Of a stretch of DNA of 64,000 nt, positions 12,047 to 23,386 are shown piece by piece. The DNA is taken from the NCBI GenBank assembly GCA_027924585.1, contig BSBM01000261.1, positions 566,001-630,000 on the forward strand, written 5' to 3'. The translations under genes and the position numbers were made by a program. How positions within the stretch are numbered: the stretch's first letter is position 1; every line of letters starts with the position of its first letter. The notes under the pieces were generated by a model. The model made no database searches and was not told the DNA's origin. It saw only the letters and a list, made by a program, of their open reading frames with translations. The DNA comes from Larix kaempferi (taxonomy: Eukaryota > Streptophyta > Pinopsida > Pinales > Pinaceae).

Positions 12047-12600
12047 TGTTGAGATATTGTAACTTCTAAGAATATTATATTTGTACTTTATTATTCCGGA
12101 GATGTTTCATTCCTCCGTGAAAACCTTATTGTATATCCAGAGATGTTTATTCCTCCATCAGAATGTGGTAACTCGGGTTATTAGACTTCCCTAGTGGGGT
12201 CGGCCCAGAGTCAGTTGTAATGGAGTGTTTAACCCAGTGGTTAAAGATGGGGCCGACCTAGTTAGTGTAAAAGTCAAGTCAGAGTAGTGTATAAATAGAG
12301 GAGGTGTGTTCCTCATTTAACACACTCATTCACTCACTTGTGATTGGTGCATAGGAGAGAGAGAGATCTGCTATGGAGGAGAAAGAACTCATGTTTAGGG
12401 ATTACATATTTGTATTTGTTGGTCATCTATATTGAGGAAGCTTTGTTGGGTTTTCTACCCCATGAGGGTTTCCCAGGATAAATCTGTGTCTCTTGTGTTT
12501 ATGCTCTGCTTGTTTTTCTTTCAGTGATCCTGTATATGCTATTGTTGTGAAATGGAATGTAATACTGATATTTTATATTTTAGCATATTGAATCTTAACA
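12047..12600 (+). repeat. E1 5' LTR
   Basis: 554 bp, TG...CA, about 95 percent identical by eye to 19883-20436. A short TATA-like TATAAATAG lies near 12291. The primer-binding site follows immediately. Confidence 0.92.
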
Positions 12601-12612
12601 TGGTATTAGAGC
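12601..12612 (+). promoter_or_regulatory. E1 primer-binding site (initiator tRNA-Met)
   Basis: TGGTATTAGAGC abuts the LTR end. It differs by one base from TGGTATCAGAGC, the usual complement to the 3' end of plant initiator tRNA-Met. Confidence 0.85.
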
Positions 12613-14890
12613 TAGCCTGAAGGAAGGCAATGTATGGCACTTACGATACTTGCTTTACTTGCGACAATTTGAAAGATAGGGTTTTGTATAGCAAAACCTA
12701 GTCATCGTGGCACTTTCGCTATAAATCCATTTTGGCGAAGGTTCAGGATCTAAAACTTCTACAGGTCGTATATAACATCCCCTTATACCTTGTGTCCGAA
12801 GGACAACCTCATATTCGCTACACTTTGTCATTTATGATCTGTACAATTTAGGGTTTCTGCCTCTTCGAGATCTCAGTCATAAACAAGTGACCTAGGAAAA
12901 AAGGTCATATCTTGGGCTAAGAATCTCCAAATGAAATTTCGTAAAAAGTGACAGGTAGGGAACATACTTTAGTTTCACAGGTCCTCTTCTCAGAGGCTGA
13001 TGTTGAAACAGTGACACATGGCACTGCATACAAGTTCGCTATACTATTTCATCCCATAAACAGGTCACGTTGCGACATTTGGCATAACTCTCTCTTAGAG
13101 AATCCATTTGAGGTCAAACATGTGGGGTTGGAAAGATGATAGGTCAGGATACCACAAGCCGAAGTTTTAGACCTTGCAGATTCGCAATTTCAGAGTTGCA
13201 CCAGAAACAATACAGCCCATCTGAAATGGCTAAATGGAGGAAATCTAAGATGAAGAGGAAGAAGCTCTCACTTAGGGTTTTCGGTTCTTAGGTCTGGAAG
13301 GACCTGATACAATGTTGGAGACACCTGATACAACATTGGAAGCTTTGATAATGGATTTGGAATCCATTCATCATAGATGATGATCCCCCTTCAAAATGTT
13401 GTGGGAGGAAGGAGATTGAAGATTAGGGTTTCCAAGTAAGAAAAAACCCTAGCAAAGTTGGGAGACTCATAGGGAAGCGATGAAGAAGGTTTAAATGATA
13501 TCCTATCACCCTAGCACCATGAACATACATAAGATTTTTACAAGTGATCTACCTTGTATGGTTAGGGTTTTAACCTTATAGAGAAGACTACTCGACAGGT
13601 ATGAATTGAGAAGACACGGGTATGTTTTGAAATCTGATTCTTGATTAAGTTCATAATATGTTTGTCTTCATGCTATTGAGGTTAGTACATTTATGATTGT
13701 TTGAAAATGAATGCATGTGAAGTGATAGAAGACATTCATTGATTAGGTTTATGACACTTATGATTGTACTAATGCACCTATGGTGTTGTATGAGGATAAT
13801 GTTGCATGCTAACATGAAAAGTACATCAAGAAATACAAATCGAGTTCTATGACCATGATGACATGGAGACAAAGACTCATCCATAGTCTTTGACCACATA
13901 GAAGCTCTACTTACAAGGTATGTATGACTTTGTTTTACTATACTTAACCTATGAGATATGCAGGTTCTAGCACAAGGTCTCTAAATCATTGAAGAGAACA
14001 AAGAAGATATTGTTTGGGTATGTTAAGACATAACCAAACATGATAATCCAGGTATGTTTTCCTATATCAAGTTAGAATCCTACTTTGTGTTAGGATCTTA
14101 GGTAAGTATACCTGTGTATGAAATGATCATGACCACACATACTTAAGATTATTTAGAATCATAATGTTTTGATAGTATTGAGACTATACTAATGAATGTA
14201 TGATTATGTATGAGATCATGAGGATGACACTAGTGCACTCTTGAGCATGCATAGTGGTCCATAATGGATAGAAGTTCAAAGACATATAATCATGATGCTA
14301 TCATAAAGGGAAAATAGAGATCAAGCGAGAGGCAACTACACAAACATAAAAGATAAGTATTTGAGTTGTCAATGATATTGCTCGTAATAGTTGTATGCAT
14401 ATTTGTATTCCTAGAATATATCATGCATAGTGTAAGCTTTCATGTAGCATTGAACAATATACTACTAATATGAATGTGATGGGTAAGATGGACAAACATT
14501 CCATTGTTGTTTATCTAGAATGAAACCTCTTTGCTGACATGCTGAGAGCTGTGCATGCTCTTGATAGTATGTTCTGGTAGAGATGGAAGGCATCTAGATA
14601 GCCACTATATGCATATAGGATATGGAAAAGTGTTGTGCCAAAATATTGGTCAAGATAGTTGCATGACTATGTGAATCATATCAGTATGCATAGTAGGTTA
14701 TCATGTCAACATGATTTGATGATTATGAAGTATTACTAATCATGTAATTAACTTTGATTTGTAGGAAAGACCATGTGATGTTGAACACTGAACAAGTGAT
14801 GGATGTTCAATAAGAAGACTTACAAATCAAACATAATATAGAAGGCTTGTGGCTAGAAGATTCTCTTAGAAAGATGAAGAGGATCATGAT
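12613..14890 (+). other. E1 leader and non-coding interior replacing gag, protease and integrase
   Basis: No gag or integrase motifs were found in any frame. The first 600 bp hold a leader with loosely repeated phrases (ATCTCCAAATGAAATTTCG and similar). A comparable style of repeat is found in the interior of N1 at 17830-18300. Later parts are rich in CATGAT and GTATG words and carry only short chance frames. Confidence 0.55.
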
Positions 14891-14894
14891 GAGA

Positions 14895-16279
14895 TGCTTT
14901 CTCTAAGAAGACCATTCTCTTAATGGTGTAATTGAAGAAGAAGTACGAATAGAGAAAAATCCCAGTATTCAATTGAAGAAAGCTTTGTACAGGTACCCAG
15001 GATCGATAGTCATTTGACGAGCTTAATGATCACCATGGGTGATTCGGATTTCAACCTTTGCTACAAGGTTGAAGATGGTGTCGATATATAGATGAAAATA
15101 TTCTCTCAGATGGATGCAAGAAGGAACTCACCACAGAGTTCGAATGATCTTGAGGCTCATATCGATAGATCCATCTAACAAGAGATGGCACAGATAGATA
15201 TGCAGAAGATCACTCAATGCAGAGTGTGAATGATGTTCAGTCACAGAGGGAGAATTGATAGCTTCTTGACAAGCTTGGGCTTTACAAAAAGTAAAGTTGA
15301 TCCTAACCTTTACCTTAAGGTTATGGATGATGAACCTGTCATACTATTACTGTATGTGGATGATCTCTTTTTGACAGGAAATGAGAAACAGATCATGGAA
15401 AGCAAGAATAAGCTAGCTACAGAATTTGAGATGAAAGATCTCAGATTGATGCATTACTTCCTAGGTCTGGAAGTATAGCAAGGCCGAGAAGCAATATTTC
15501 TCAGCCAGGGAAAGTATTTGATATGTTGGAATGCAAAGCCATGGCCACTCCCATGGATTCCAACTTGAAGTTGTTAGCTGATGACTCATCAGAGTCAGTG
15601 GATGTGACTCTGTACAGAAATATTATTGGGTCATTGATGTATCTAACGAACACCAGGCCAGATATATACTTTGTTGTGAACACCTTGAGTCAGTATCTAG
15701 TGGAAACTAGATGTGTTCACCTGATAGATGCAAAGCATGTGATGATGTACCTAAAGGGTACGATAGACTTTGGTCTATGTTATCTTGAAGATCATGACTT
15801 CAGATTGTATGTTGACACAGATGTTGATTGGGAAGGAAGTGTATCAGACAGGAAGAGCACATTGGGAGGATGTTATTGTCTGGGATCTGCCATGATCTCG
15901 TGGTTTAGCAGGAAGCAGTCTAGTGTGGCTCTCAGCACAGTTGAAGCGGAATATATAGCTGCTTGCTCTTCTAATTGTGAAGCGATATGGATTCGAAAGT
16001 TGTTATCAGGATTGTTTGACTTAGAGATGGAGCCAACTATGATCCTATGTGACAACCAGAGTTGTATCAAGATGATAGAGAATCCAATGTTCCATGATAA
16101 CTCAAAGCACATAGAGATCTAATATTTCTATATACGAGATATGGTGCAGAAAGGAGCTATCAAGCTCGAGTATGTGAGCACTGACGAACAAGTTGCTGAT
16201 GTGTTGACCAAACCTCTGTCTCGAGTAAAGTTTGAGTATTTTCGAGACAAGCTTGGTGTAGTTCAGAAGGACCCTCCTT
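14895..16279 (+). pseudogene. E1 copia pol remnant: reverse transcriptase C-half and RNase H
   Basis: An RT remnant starts with NGVIEEEVRIE (about 14912) and a KKALY piece (about 14975). About 230 bp of unrelated sequence follows, then RIDSFLTSLGFTKS and the catalytic LLYVDDLFLTG (15344-15376). Stops and a frameshift fall near 15476-15525. RNase H continues in a new frame: RLYVDTDVDW, VALSTVEAEYIAA and LCDNQSCIKM are all present, so its acidic residues look intact. One in-frame stop at 16120-16122 separates this from the usual tail ending ADVLTKPLSRVKFEYFRDKL. A purine tract follows directly. It encoded part of the replication machinery and is now inactive. Confidence 0.9.
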
Positions 16280-16290
16280 GAAAGGGGGAG
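16280..16290 (+). promoter_or_regulatory. first polypurine tract of E1, directly after pol
   Basis: GAAAGGGGGAG followed by TG lies right after the pol stop, where a copia PPT and 3' LTR would normally be. The sequence after it is not the LTR. The same core AAGGGGGAG recurs at 19874-19882 before the real 3' LTR. Confidence 0.6.
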
Positions 16291-16302
16291 TGATATGGTC
16301 AG

Positions 16303-17241
16303 TGATGATGAGGTTACCTGTTCCGACGATGAGGTCGATGATGAGGTTACCTGTCCCGACGATGAGGTCGATGATATCAATGATAAGGTTGATAAGTGGT
16401 CCTAAGACTTGGCCTAAGTTGACGAGGGGATTGTATCATCCTCGAACTTCGGTCCTTGAATTGATCCGTAGACATATGTCTTCGAGAAGTGGTCCCTAGT
16501 GGACGAGAGGGATTGTATCATCCTTGGAATTTGGTCCCTGAATTGATCCATAGACATATGTCTCTAAAAAGTGGTTGTTAGCCTTTGTCTAAATAGACGT
16601 GATAGGAATGCATCGTCCCTAAACAGTTAGTTCAAAATGTATGTGATAGGACTGCATCGTCCTTGAACAATTAGTTCAAAATGTATGTGATAGGACTGCA
16701 TCGTCACTGAATGATTTGTTCAAAATGTACATGATAAATTCTAGATCTGATCTAGGTCACATCCAGTATGAAAAAGGACTGGCTCTATGGTGATAAATCC
16801 TAGATTTAATCTAGGTCACATCCAGTATGAAAAAGGACTGGCTCTGTGGTGGTAAATCCTAGATCTGATCTAGGTCACATCCAGTATGAAAAAGGACTGG
16901 CTATGTGGTGATAAATCCTAGATTTAATCTAGGTCACATCCAGTATGAAAAAGGACTGGCACTATGGTCAGGATTGCATCGTCCTTAGACATGACAGGTG
17001 TCTTAAATGGATCAAGTACTGCATCGTCCTTAGACATGAGAGGTGTCTTAAATGGATCAAGGACTGCATCATTTTTAGACATGAGAGGTGTCTTAAATGG
17101 ATAAGGACTACATCGTACTTAGACATGAGAGATGGCTTGAATTGATCTGGACTACATCATCCATAGACATGAGATGTGTCTTAAAAGGATTAGGATTGAT
17201 CATCCTATAAATAGATCTGGACTGCATCATCCATAGACATG
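16303..17241 (+). repeat. series of five different minisatellites between E1 pol and its 3' LTR
   Basis: In order: a 33-bp unit x2 (16303-16372, GAGGTTACCTGT); an 82-bp unit x2 (about 16421-16580, GATTGTATCATCC); a 44-bp unit x3 (about 16597-16730, GCATCGTCC...TTCAAAATGTA); a 59-bp unit x4 (16733-16968) with a palindrome CCTAGATCTGATCTAGG in each copy; and a 45-bp unit x6 (16970-17241, GCATCGTCCTTAGACATGAG). Words such as GCATCGTCC are shared between arrays, suggesting they grew from one another. The last array is interrupted by N1 and resumes at 19040. Confidence 0.85.
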
Positions 17242-17246
17242 AGAGG

Positions 17247-17702
17247 TGATCCGAATTTTAGGGGGCATATGGTCTAAATTCGGATGTATAAGCCATAAAA
17301 ACATTAAATGGAGATGCCACCCTCTCATATCCATGGTATTTGGTATCACATAGTTTTGGCCCATGGCATGGCCTCAAGGCACATTGTAATAATGCTATAT
17401 AAAGGCCTAGCAAGCCTTCTCATAATAACAAGTTACTCATTTGGTTACTATTGGGGTATTGGTTTTGAGTGTCTTTCTCAGTATAGTTTGAGAGGTGAGG
17501 CTCAAAGAACCCTCTTTGAGCCTCACTCCTCCATGTGGCATATTTATTCTATGTTTGTCCATCTATGCTATTCATAGCCCAGATCTCACTACTTTGTCTT
17601 TCTCACAGCTGGTTCCTTGTTCGCTTCAGTTTTGAAGCTATCTCTTCTCCTCCTCTCTCGGCATTCAAGTCTTCCGGGTATCATCCACCAAGATCCAGAT
17701 CA
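17247..17702 (+). repeat. N1 5' LTR
   Basis: 456 bp, TATA-like CTATATAAAGG near 17397. Lacks a 33-bp block present in the 3' LTR. Confidence 0.9.
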
Positions 17703-17703
17703 G

Positions 17704-17715
17704 TGGTATCAAAGC
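17704..17715 (+). promoter_or_regulatory. N1 primer-binding site
   Basis: TGGTATCAAAGC, one base from the consensus initiator-Met primer site, starting one base after the LTR end. Confidence 0.8.
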
Positions 17716-17829
17716 AGGTACGCTCTCCATCGAAACAAGGGTTTCAAGCATTCTACGGGTTTCAAATATTTGCAGCAATCACCAACTTCCTTTTGGTACA
17801 ATCGGAATCCATTTGTTGGACCATACAAA

Positions 17830-18300
17830 ATTTAAAGAGACTTTCTGGACTCTATGGGATGTTTCAGAGGGTCTATCATAGCTTATTTTGAATAATTTCC
17901 TTCATCTCAAATGGGTATTTTACGAATTTTCATTTCGTTTCTCGGTTTGTGAGATATGTTTGTTTCAAGTAGCACATGTTTTTACACATTGCGGCCGCAT
18001 GTACAGTCAACTTTGAACAAGTGCCACAGACTCTACAGGATGTTTCGGAAGGTCTACCATGTTTCATTGGAAATCTCTTTTCGTCAGCTAAAATGGGTAT
18101 TTCGCGGAATCTCATTTCGTTGTTTGGTTTATGAGATATCATGTTTGAAGCAACACATGTCTGTAACCAGCGTGGCTGCACGTCCTTCAAATTTGGCCTA
18201 CTTTTTCTCACTCCATGAACTGCCTCAGAACATGTACCATATACTGACGGAAAGATATATCCAGTAGCTCAAATGGGTCTTCAATAGAATTGGATTTCAT
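17830..18300 (+). repeat. three diverged copies of a ~175-bp unit inside N1
   Basis: Successive blocks share GACTCTA-GGATGTTTC, TCAAATGGGTATTT, ATTTCGTT and GAGATAT in the same order (about 17833, 18010 and a more decayed third from about 18190). They fill most of the interior and have no coding potential. Confidence 0.65.
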
Positions 18301-18550
18301 CATGTGCAGCAGAAGTTATGAATAAATTTGCAGAAGGATGTTCAAAACCTCTAAAGTCATGATTATTCCATTTTTTTTTTGCTTTTCTTAAAAAAAAAAA
18401 TAATGTAAACGGTTATGGGTCAACCACAAACTCACGGTTATCGGTCAACCACACAAAACCCTTCTCTTCATTGGCAACTAGCACATTGTAATCATGGGTC
18501 TCTTTTTGGCATGAAATGATGGGGACCATCATTTTCTAAGGGGGGAGGAA

Positions 18551-19039
18551 TGATCCGAATTTTAAGGGGCATATGGTCTAAATTCGGATGTATAAGCCAT
18601 AAAAACATTAAATGGAGAGGCCACCCTCTCATATCCATGGTATTTGGTATCACATATTTTTGGCCCATGGTATGGCCTCAAGACACATTGTAATAATGCT
18701 ATATAAAGGCCTAGCAAGCCTTCTCATAATAACAAGTTACTCATTTGGTTTCTATCCTACATTTCTCTTATTTTATTGAGTTACTATTGGGGTATTGGTT
18801 CTAAGTGTCCTTCTTTGTATAGTTTGAGAGGTGAGGCTCAAAGAATCCTCTTTGAGCCTCACCCCTCCATGTGGCATATTTATTCTATGCTTGTCCCATC
18901 TATGTTATTCATAGCCCGAATCTCACTACTTTGTCTTTCTCACAGCTGGTTCATTGTTTGCTTCAGTTTTGAAGCTATTTCTTCTCCTCCTCTCTCAGCA
19001 TTCAAGTCTTCTAGGTCTCAGTCCACAAGATCCAGATCA
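18551..19039 (+). repeat. N1 3' LTR
   Basis: 489 bp, preceded by a purine tract (18538-18550) and followed by the AGAGG target duplication. Confidence 0.9.
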
Positions 19040-19680
19040 AGAGGTGTCTTAAAAGGATCAGGATTGATCATCATGTAAGTAGATCTGAACTGCATCGTCC
19101 ATAGACATGAGAGGTGTCTTAAAAGGATTAGGATTGATCATCCTGTAAGTAGATCTGGATTGCATCGTCCATAGACATGAGAGGTGTCTTAAAGTGAGAG
19201 GGATTGATCATCCCATAATTGGATCAGAGGGATTGATCATCCCGTAATTGGATCATGTGTATTGCAGAGTATGCTGCTATGATGATATTGTTGATCGAGA
19301 TGATCCAGATGATGATGTTGATCGAGATGATCCAGATGATGATACTATTGATTGAAATGATCCAAATAATGATGTTGATCAAGATGATTCAGATGATGAT
19401 ATTGTTGATCAAGATGATCCAGATGATGATATTTTTGATCGAGATGATCCATATGAAGATACTATTGATCGAGAGATCTAGATGATGGTGTTGTTGATCG
19501 AGAGATCCAGATGATACTGTTGATCGGTAGATCCAGATGATGATGTTGTTGATCGAGAGGATCCAGATGTTTATGTTGTTGATCGGGAGATCCAGATGTT
19601 GATGTTGTTGATTGAAAGGATCCAGATGTTGATGATGTTGATCGAGAGATCTAGATGATGATGTTACTGTAGTTGTTCGA
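19040..19680 (+). repeat. continuation of the E1 minisatellites, including a GATGATCCA array
   Basis: 19040-19255 resumes the GACATGAGAGGTGTCTTAAA units broken by N1. From about 19270 to 19660 there is a degenerate array of TTGATCGAGATGATCCAGAT with 18- to 36-bp spacing. An open frame at 19255-19485 is a by-product of this period. Confidence 0.8.
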
Positions 19681-19873
19681 GTGCTGCAGAAGATGAAGAC
19701 TCAGTATTGAATATGTTGATGTTCCAGTATTGAAGATCTTGAAGATGTTCCAGTAACTGTTTGAGTTACTGATGATGTATGAAGAAAGATTCTAATGATT
19801 TATAGATGTATCATGTATTATGTAGTTGATGAATCCTTGCTCCTGCAGATGTTGTTATAATATCCTTCTCGTT

Positions 19874-19882
19874 AAGGGGGAG
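19874..19882 (+). promoter_or_regulatory. E1 polypurine tract before the 3' LTR
   Basis: AAGGGGGAG immediately precedes TGTTGAG of the 3' LTR; plus-strand priming site. Confidence 0.8.
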
Positions 19883-20436
19883 TGTTGAGATATTGTAACT
19901 TCTAAGAATATTATATTTGTACTTTATTATTTTGGAGAAGTTTCATTTCTCCGTGAAGACCTTATTGTATATATGGAGATGTTTATTCCTCCGTCGGAAT
20001 GTGGTAACTTGGGTTATTAGACTTCCCTAGTGGGGTCAGCCCAGAGTCAGTTGTAATGGGGTGTTTAACCCAATGGTTAAAGATGGGGCCGACCTAGTTA
20101 GTGTAAAGGTCAAGTCGGAGTAATGTATAAATAGAGGAGGTGTGTTCCTCATTTAACACACTCATTCACTCACTTGTGATTGGCACATAGGAGAGAGAGA
20201 GATCTGCTATAGAGGAGAAGGAGCTCATGTTTGGGGATTACATCTTTGTATTTGCTGGTCATCTATATTGAGGAAGCTTTGCTGGGTTTTCTACCCCATG
20301 AGGGTTTCCCGAGATAAATCTGTGTCTCTTGTGTTTATGTTGTGTTTGTTTTTCTTTCAGTGATCCTGTATATGCTATTGTTGTGAAATGGAATGTAATA
20401 CTGATATTTTCTATCTTAGCATATTGAATCTTAACA
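19883..20436 (+). repeat. E1 3' LTR
   Basis: 554 bp, the partner of 12047-12600. It differs by scattered substitutions, so the insertion is not recent. Confidence 0.92.
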
Positions 20437-20620
20437 GATTAAGAGATGAATGAGGCTTCACCTTCATTTATATTAATAAAGTGGTTAACCTTTCCACATT
20501 TGTTGGGGCCCACTTACACATAATAAAGTGGTTAGCCAACTTACATAATAATAATTGTTTATTCTTCTTTGGGGGGCAACTTAGTTGTGAGGATACCTCA
20601 TGAAGCTATAATCACCAACA
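20437..20620 (-). mobile_element. E2: start of the 3' LTR of the minus-strand copia remnant
   Basis: On minus it starts TGTTGGTGATTATAG at 20620 and is preceded (plus 20621-20640) by a purine tract ending AAAAGGGAG. It continues across E1 into 11761-12046. Confidence 0.6.
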
Positions 20621-20755
20621 CTCCCTTTTAGCTAGGGAGGTATCATCATGCAGGAACACATTTGTATATCATATGGGTATCACGGCTTGTTTTGACCGTC
20701 TCGTCATCATAAGGAAGGTCTTCAATACAATTCAGTATGTCGAGATATGCATGCT

Positions 20756-21135
20756 TCAACTCAATCCATCGAGGAGCATCAAAGAACTGCACTTCTCAAT
20801 CTGTTGAGAAGTGCCATGCTACAACCTAGTTTGTCATGGAGCATCATGCTACAATTCAGTCCATCGGGGAGCATAAATGAAGTGCACTTCTCAATCCGTT
20901 GAGAAGTGCCATGCTACAACCAAATCAGTCGGGTAGCATCATGCTACAACTTAGTCAGTCGAGGAGCATTAGTGAACTGCACTTCTCAGTCTATTAAGAA
21001 GTTCCATGCTACAACCCAATCCATTAGGGAGCATCATGCTACAACTCAGTCCATCGAGGAGCATCAGTGAACTGCACTTATCAGTCCATTGAGAAGTGCC
21101 ATGCTACAACCCAATATGTCGAGGAGCATTATATA
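20756..21135 (-). repeat. ~95-bp minisatellite with a hairpin in each unit
   Basis: Four units (GCACTT motifs near 20787, 20882, 20978 and 21073), each with GCACTTCTCAA...TTGAGAAGTGC (11-bp stem, short loop) and the word GAGCATCATGCTACAA. It lies between the pol remnant and the 3' LTR of E2, the same relative place as the minisatellites of E1. Confidence 0.85.
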
Positions 21136-21419
21136 GAATAGTCAAATCCCTCTCTCCCTCTCAAGGGATAGTCATACCATTCTCCTCATCTCAAGGAGAA
21201 TGTTACATCGATGCTGCAACCATTAACACTCCCTCTCAATGAGGGAGGAATTTTCCATTACTCTAAGCCTGTTACGAAAGTACATGAACTTTGCTTTGGA
21301 AAGAGGCTTGGTGAGGTTATCTACAATCTGATCATCTATCGGAATATACTAGAGGTGGACTACTCTCCTCCGCACCATATATTTGATGTAGTGCTACTTG
21401 ATCTCCACATGCTTCAATC

Positions 21420-22480
21420 TGTCACGATATACCAGATTCATTGAAATCTTTACACAACTTGTGTTGTCACAATGAATCAATGTTGGCTCCAGCAAATGTC
21501 CAAACAATCCATCAAGGAGCTTCTGAATCCATATTGTTTCCTGAGATGCAACATTCACTACAATGTACTCAACATCTTATCTACTAAGTGACACTAATGT
21601 ATGCTTCCTGATATACCAAGAAATCACAACAGACCCCAAATTGAAGCAACAGGGAGAGGTGTTCTACCTATCCACAACATTTAAGTACATTGTAGCTCAT
21701 CCATTTGTATCATCTCTCATCAATTTGGTCTTCTGAGATGAGCCTCCTGCTCACATGATGTCCCTCGAGACTCCCTTGTCATATGCACTGCAAACTCCCT
21801 CTATAACTCTACATCATACTCTCCCTCTGAAGCTACTCATAGGCTATTCCATCAGCCTATACGAAGTGTCATCCTCGATGTGAATCTGAACTACATCTTG
21901 AACACGGGCTCTCACACAACTTTTCATGAGAGCATACTAGTTTGGTATCAACCAAGTATATCATGGATCTAATCAACTACCTGTACATGGTAGGATCTAC
22001 CAAGTATAAATAAGAAACAATACTGCTTATCTTCTTCAAATTAGTCACCATTGATGTATCCATGGAATCACATTCCATCATCCCAAATCTCCTCAGGATC
22101 TTAGATGCGTACTACCCCTTACTCAAGAAGATCTCATCATGCCTCTGCCACACTTCTAGTCCCAAGAAGTGATGCATCAAACCAGGCTCCTTCATCTCGA
22201 ACTTAGAGACTAACTCCCTCTGCATCTGTGAATGAATCTCTCTGTCTTGGCGAGGAACTGCATCACGATCAAGAATTATCATCATCAATAATTTGTGCCA
22301 CATGCATATGTTGATTCTTGAACCACTTCTATATCCACTTGTAGAGTCTTCCATGGATCCAACTGGAAGTCAACTGCTCTTCATGTGGTCCCCAAATCTT
22401 AGGTGTGTGCACCTAAGGATTAATCTTCCAATCCCATCATATAATGTCTGAAAGAAAGCGCAGCCCTACTCTGAGGGTAT
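21420..22480 (-). pseudogene. E2 copia pol remnant (reverse transcriptase and RNase H)
   Basis: Read on minus, 22354-22112 contains SKFEMKEPGLMHHFLGLEVW followed by an IFLSKGKYV piece. This is the part of copia RT just after the YVDD box. The catalytic box itself is degraded. Further downstream (about 21630-21420) come ETIWIQKLLDGLFGH, IHCDNTSCVK and RLKHVEIKY from RNase H. Many stops and frameshifts separate these pieces. The 5' part was displaced by E3 at 22657 or lost. Confidence 0.8.
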
Positions 22481-22656
22481 GTTCGATGCGACAAAACTAC
22501 TCGTCATGCAAGAACCAATCTCCCCACCCTGTCACAGGGTGTCCAGGAGAATATATTTTCCTGCCACCAGACGATTCACCCCTAGCCAAGTTTCATGGCT
22601 AATAATTGGGAAATGTGTGCCCAATGTTGTACCTTCATAATCAACATCCTGTGTTG

Positions 22657-22905
22657 TGTTAGAAATAGTAATTACTTCTATTATCTTTAGTTCCTATTTA
22701 GAAGATCAGTTAATAAAACATGCAACAACATGTTTTGCATGCATGCAAAAGCTAGGTTAGACTTTTTAGGGTTTCCTTACGTGTTTAAATATACATTCAG
22801 ATTTGGTTTGTAATGCATTAGTTGATCTTCTGTTTATCAATAAATATTGAAGAGTCATAGCTCATTCTGAATAACCTTTGTGTTTATTTCTGCCTCCAAC
22901 CTTTA
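22657..22905 (+). repeat. E3 5' LTR
   Basis: 249 bp. Contains the 18-bp perfect palindrome TTTTGCATGCATGCAAAA (22733-22750) and a telo-box TAGGGTTT (22767-22774), both kept in the 3' LTR. Confidence 0.88.
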
Positions 22906-22908
22906 GTT

Positions 22909-22920
22909 TGGTATCAGAGC
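22909..22920 (+). promoter_or_regulatory. E3 primer-binding site (initiator tRNA-Met)
   Basis: TGGTATCAGAGC, a full match to the canonical plant copia primer site, three bases after the LTR end. Confidence 0.9.
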
Positions 22921-22929
22921 GTTGGAAGA

Positions 22930-23386
22930 AGATTGATTGATCAAAGCAAGAGAAGCCGTAGTTCTGAAGAAATTTGCAAAAAATTTGAGTTTTTTTTGGC
23001 AGAAATTTTCACGCCCCTCCCCTGCATGGAGACGCGATAATTTTTGGCAAACTTTCGAAATCGAAAAAATTGCAAATTTTTGCGGCCTCACTATAAACCA
23101 AAGTGCGAAAATTTCATATTTTCGCTCTCCAACCTTCATTAGGCCTGCGAAAATAATTCCACGAGAAAATTTTGTTTTCATTTGTTAAGTTTTTTTTTTT
23201 TTTTTACGGAAATTATTCACTTCAAGTAAGAATTTTTTTTAAGTAAAAACCAAAAAAGGGTGGAATTTTAGAAAAAGAAGAAGAGATTCTTTTTATATTT
23301 TAAGGAAGTGAAGAGGAGACATTATTAAAAAAAAAAAGGAAGGAGATTGTTTTTTAAAAAAGCCAGTGAAAGACTCTGCAACGTCT
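22930..23386 (+). promoter_or_regulatory. E3 leader with GCGAAAA stem-loop
   Basis: Untranslated leader between primer site and gag. It contains an inverted repeat GCGAAAAT (23105-23112) / ATTTTCGC (23118-23125) and other GCGAAAA-like words, then A/T homopolymer runs. A related stem-loop is found outside the element at 30965-30987. Confidence 0.5.

Larger units (their letters stand above)
17247..19039 (+). mobile_element. N1: compact non-autonomous LTR retrotransposon, 1793 bp
   Basis: LTRs 17247-17702 (456 bp) and 18551-19039 (489 bp) begin TGATCCGAATTTTA and end GATCCAGATCA. The element is flanked by a perfect 5-bp target duplication AGAGG (17242-17246 and 19040-19044). A primer site TGGTATCAAAGC starts at 17704 and a purine tract AAGGGGGGAGGAA ends at 18550. 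The 848-bp interior has no gag or pol and consists mainly of three diverged copies of a unit of about 175 bp. The 33-bp LTR length difference is one block near 18750-18780, lost from the 5' LTR between short repeats. The LTRs carry a TATA box (CTATATAAAGG). It must have been mobilised in trans. Confidence 0.93.
12047..20436 (+). mobile_element. E1: 8.4-kb copia-type LTR retrotransposon derivative
   Basis: Two 554-bp LTRs (12047-12600 and 19883-20436) begin TGTTGAGATATTG and end ATCTTAACA. They are followed by an initiator-Met primer site and preceded by a purine tract. The interior keeps only the second half of pol (about 14895-16279). The space for gag, protease and integrase is non-coding. 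Downstream of pol is a series of distinct minisatellites hosting the small element N1. No matching 5-bp target duplication is seen (CTGCT versus GATTA), so one junction was probably altered. It splits the LTR of E2. Confidence 0.9.

Noticed and set aside
16945-17145. Open frame with repeated DCIVLRHERCLKWIK motifs
   Set aside because: The repeat follows the 45-bp minisatellite period; non-coding by position in E1.
19255-19485. Met/Ile-rich open frame
   Set aside because: Consequence of the GATGATCCA array; no gene-like features.
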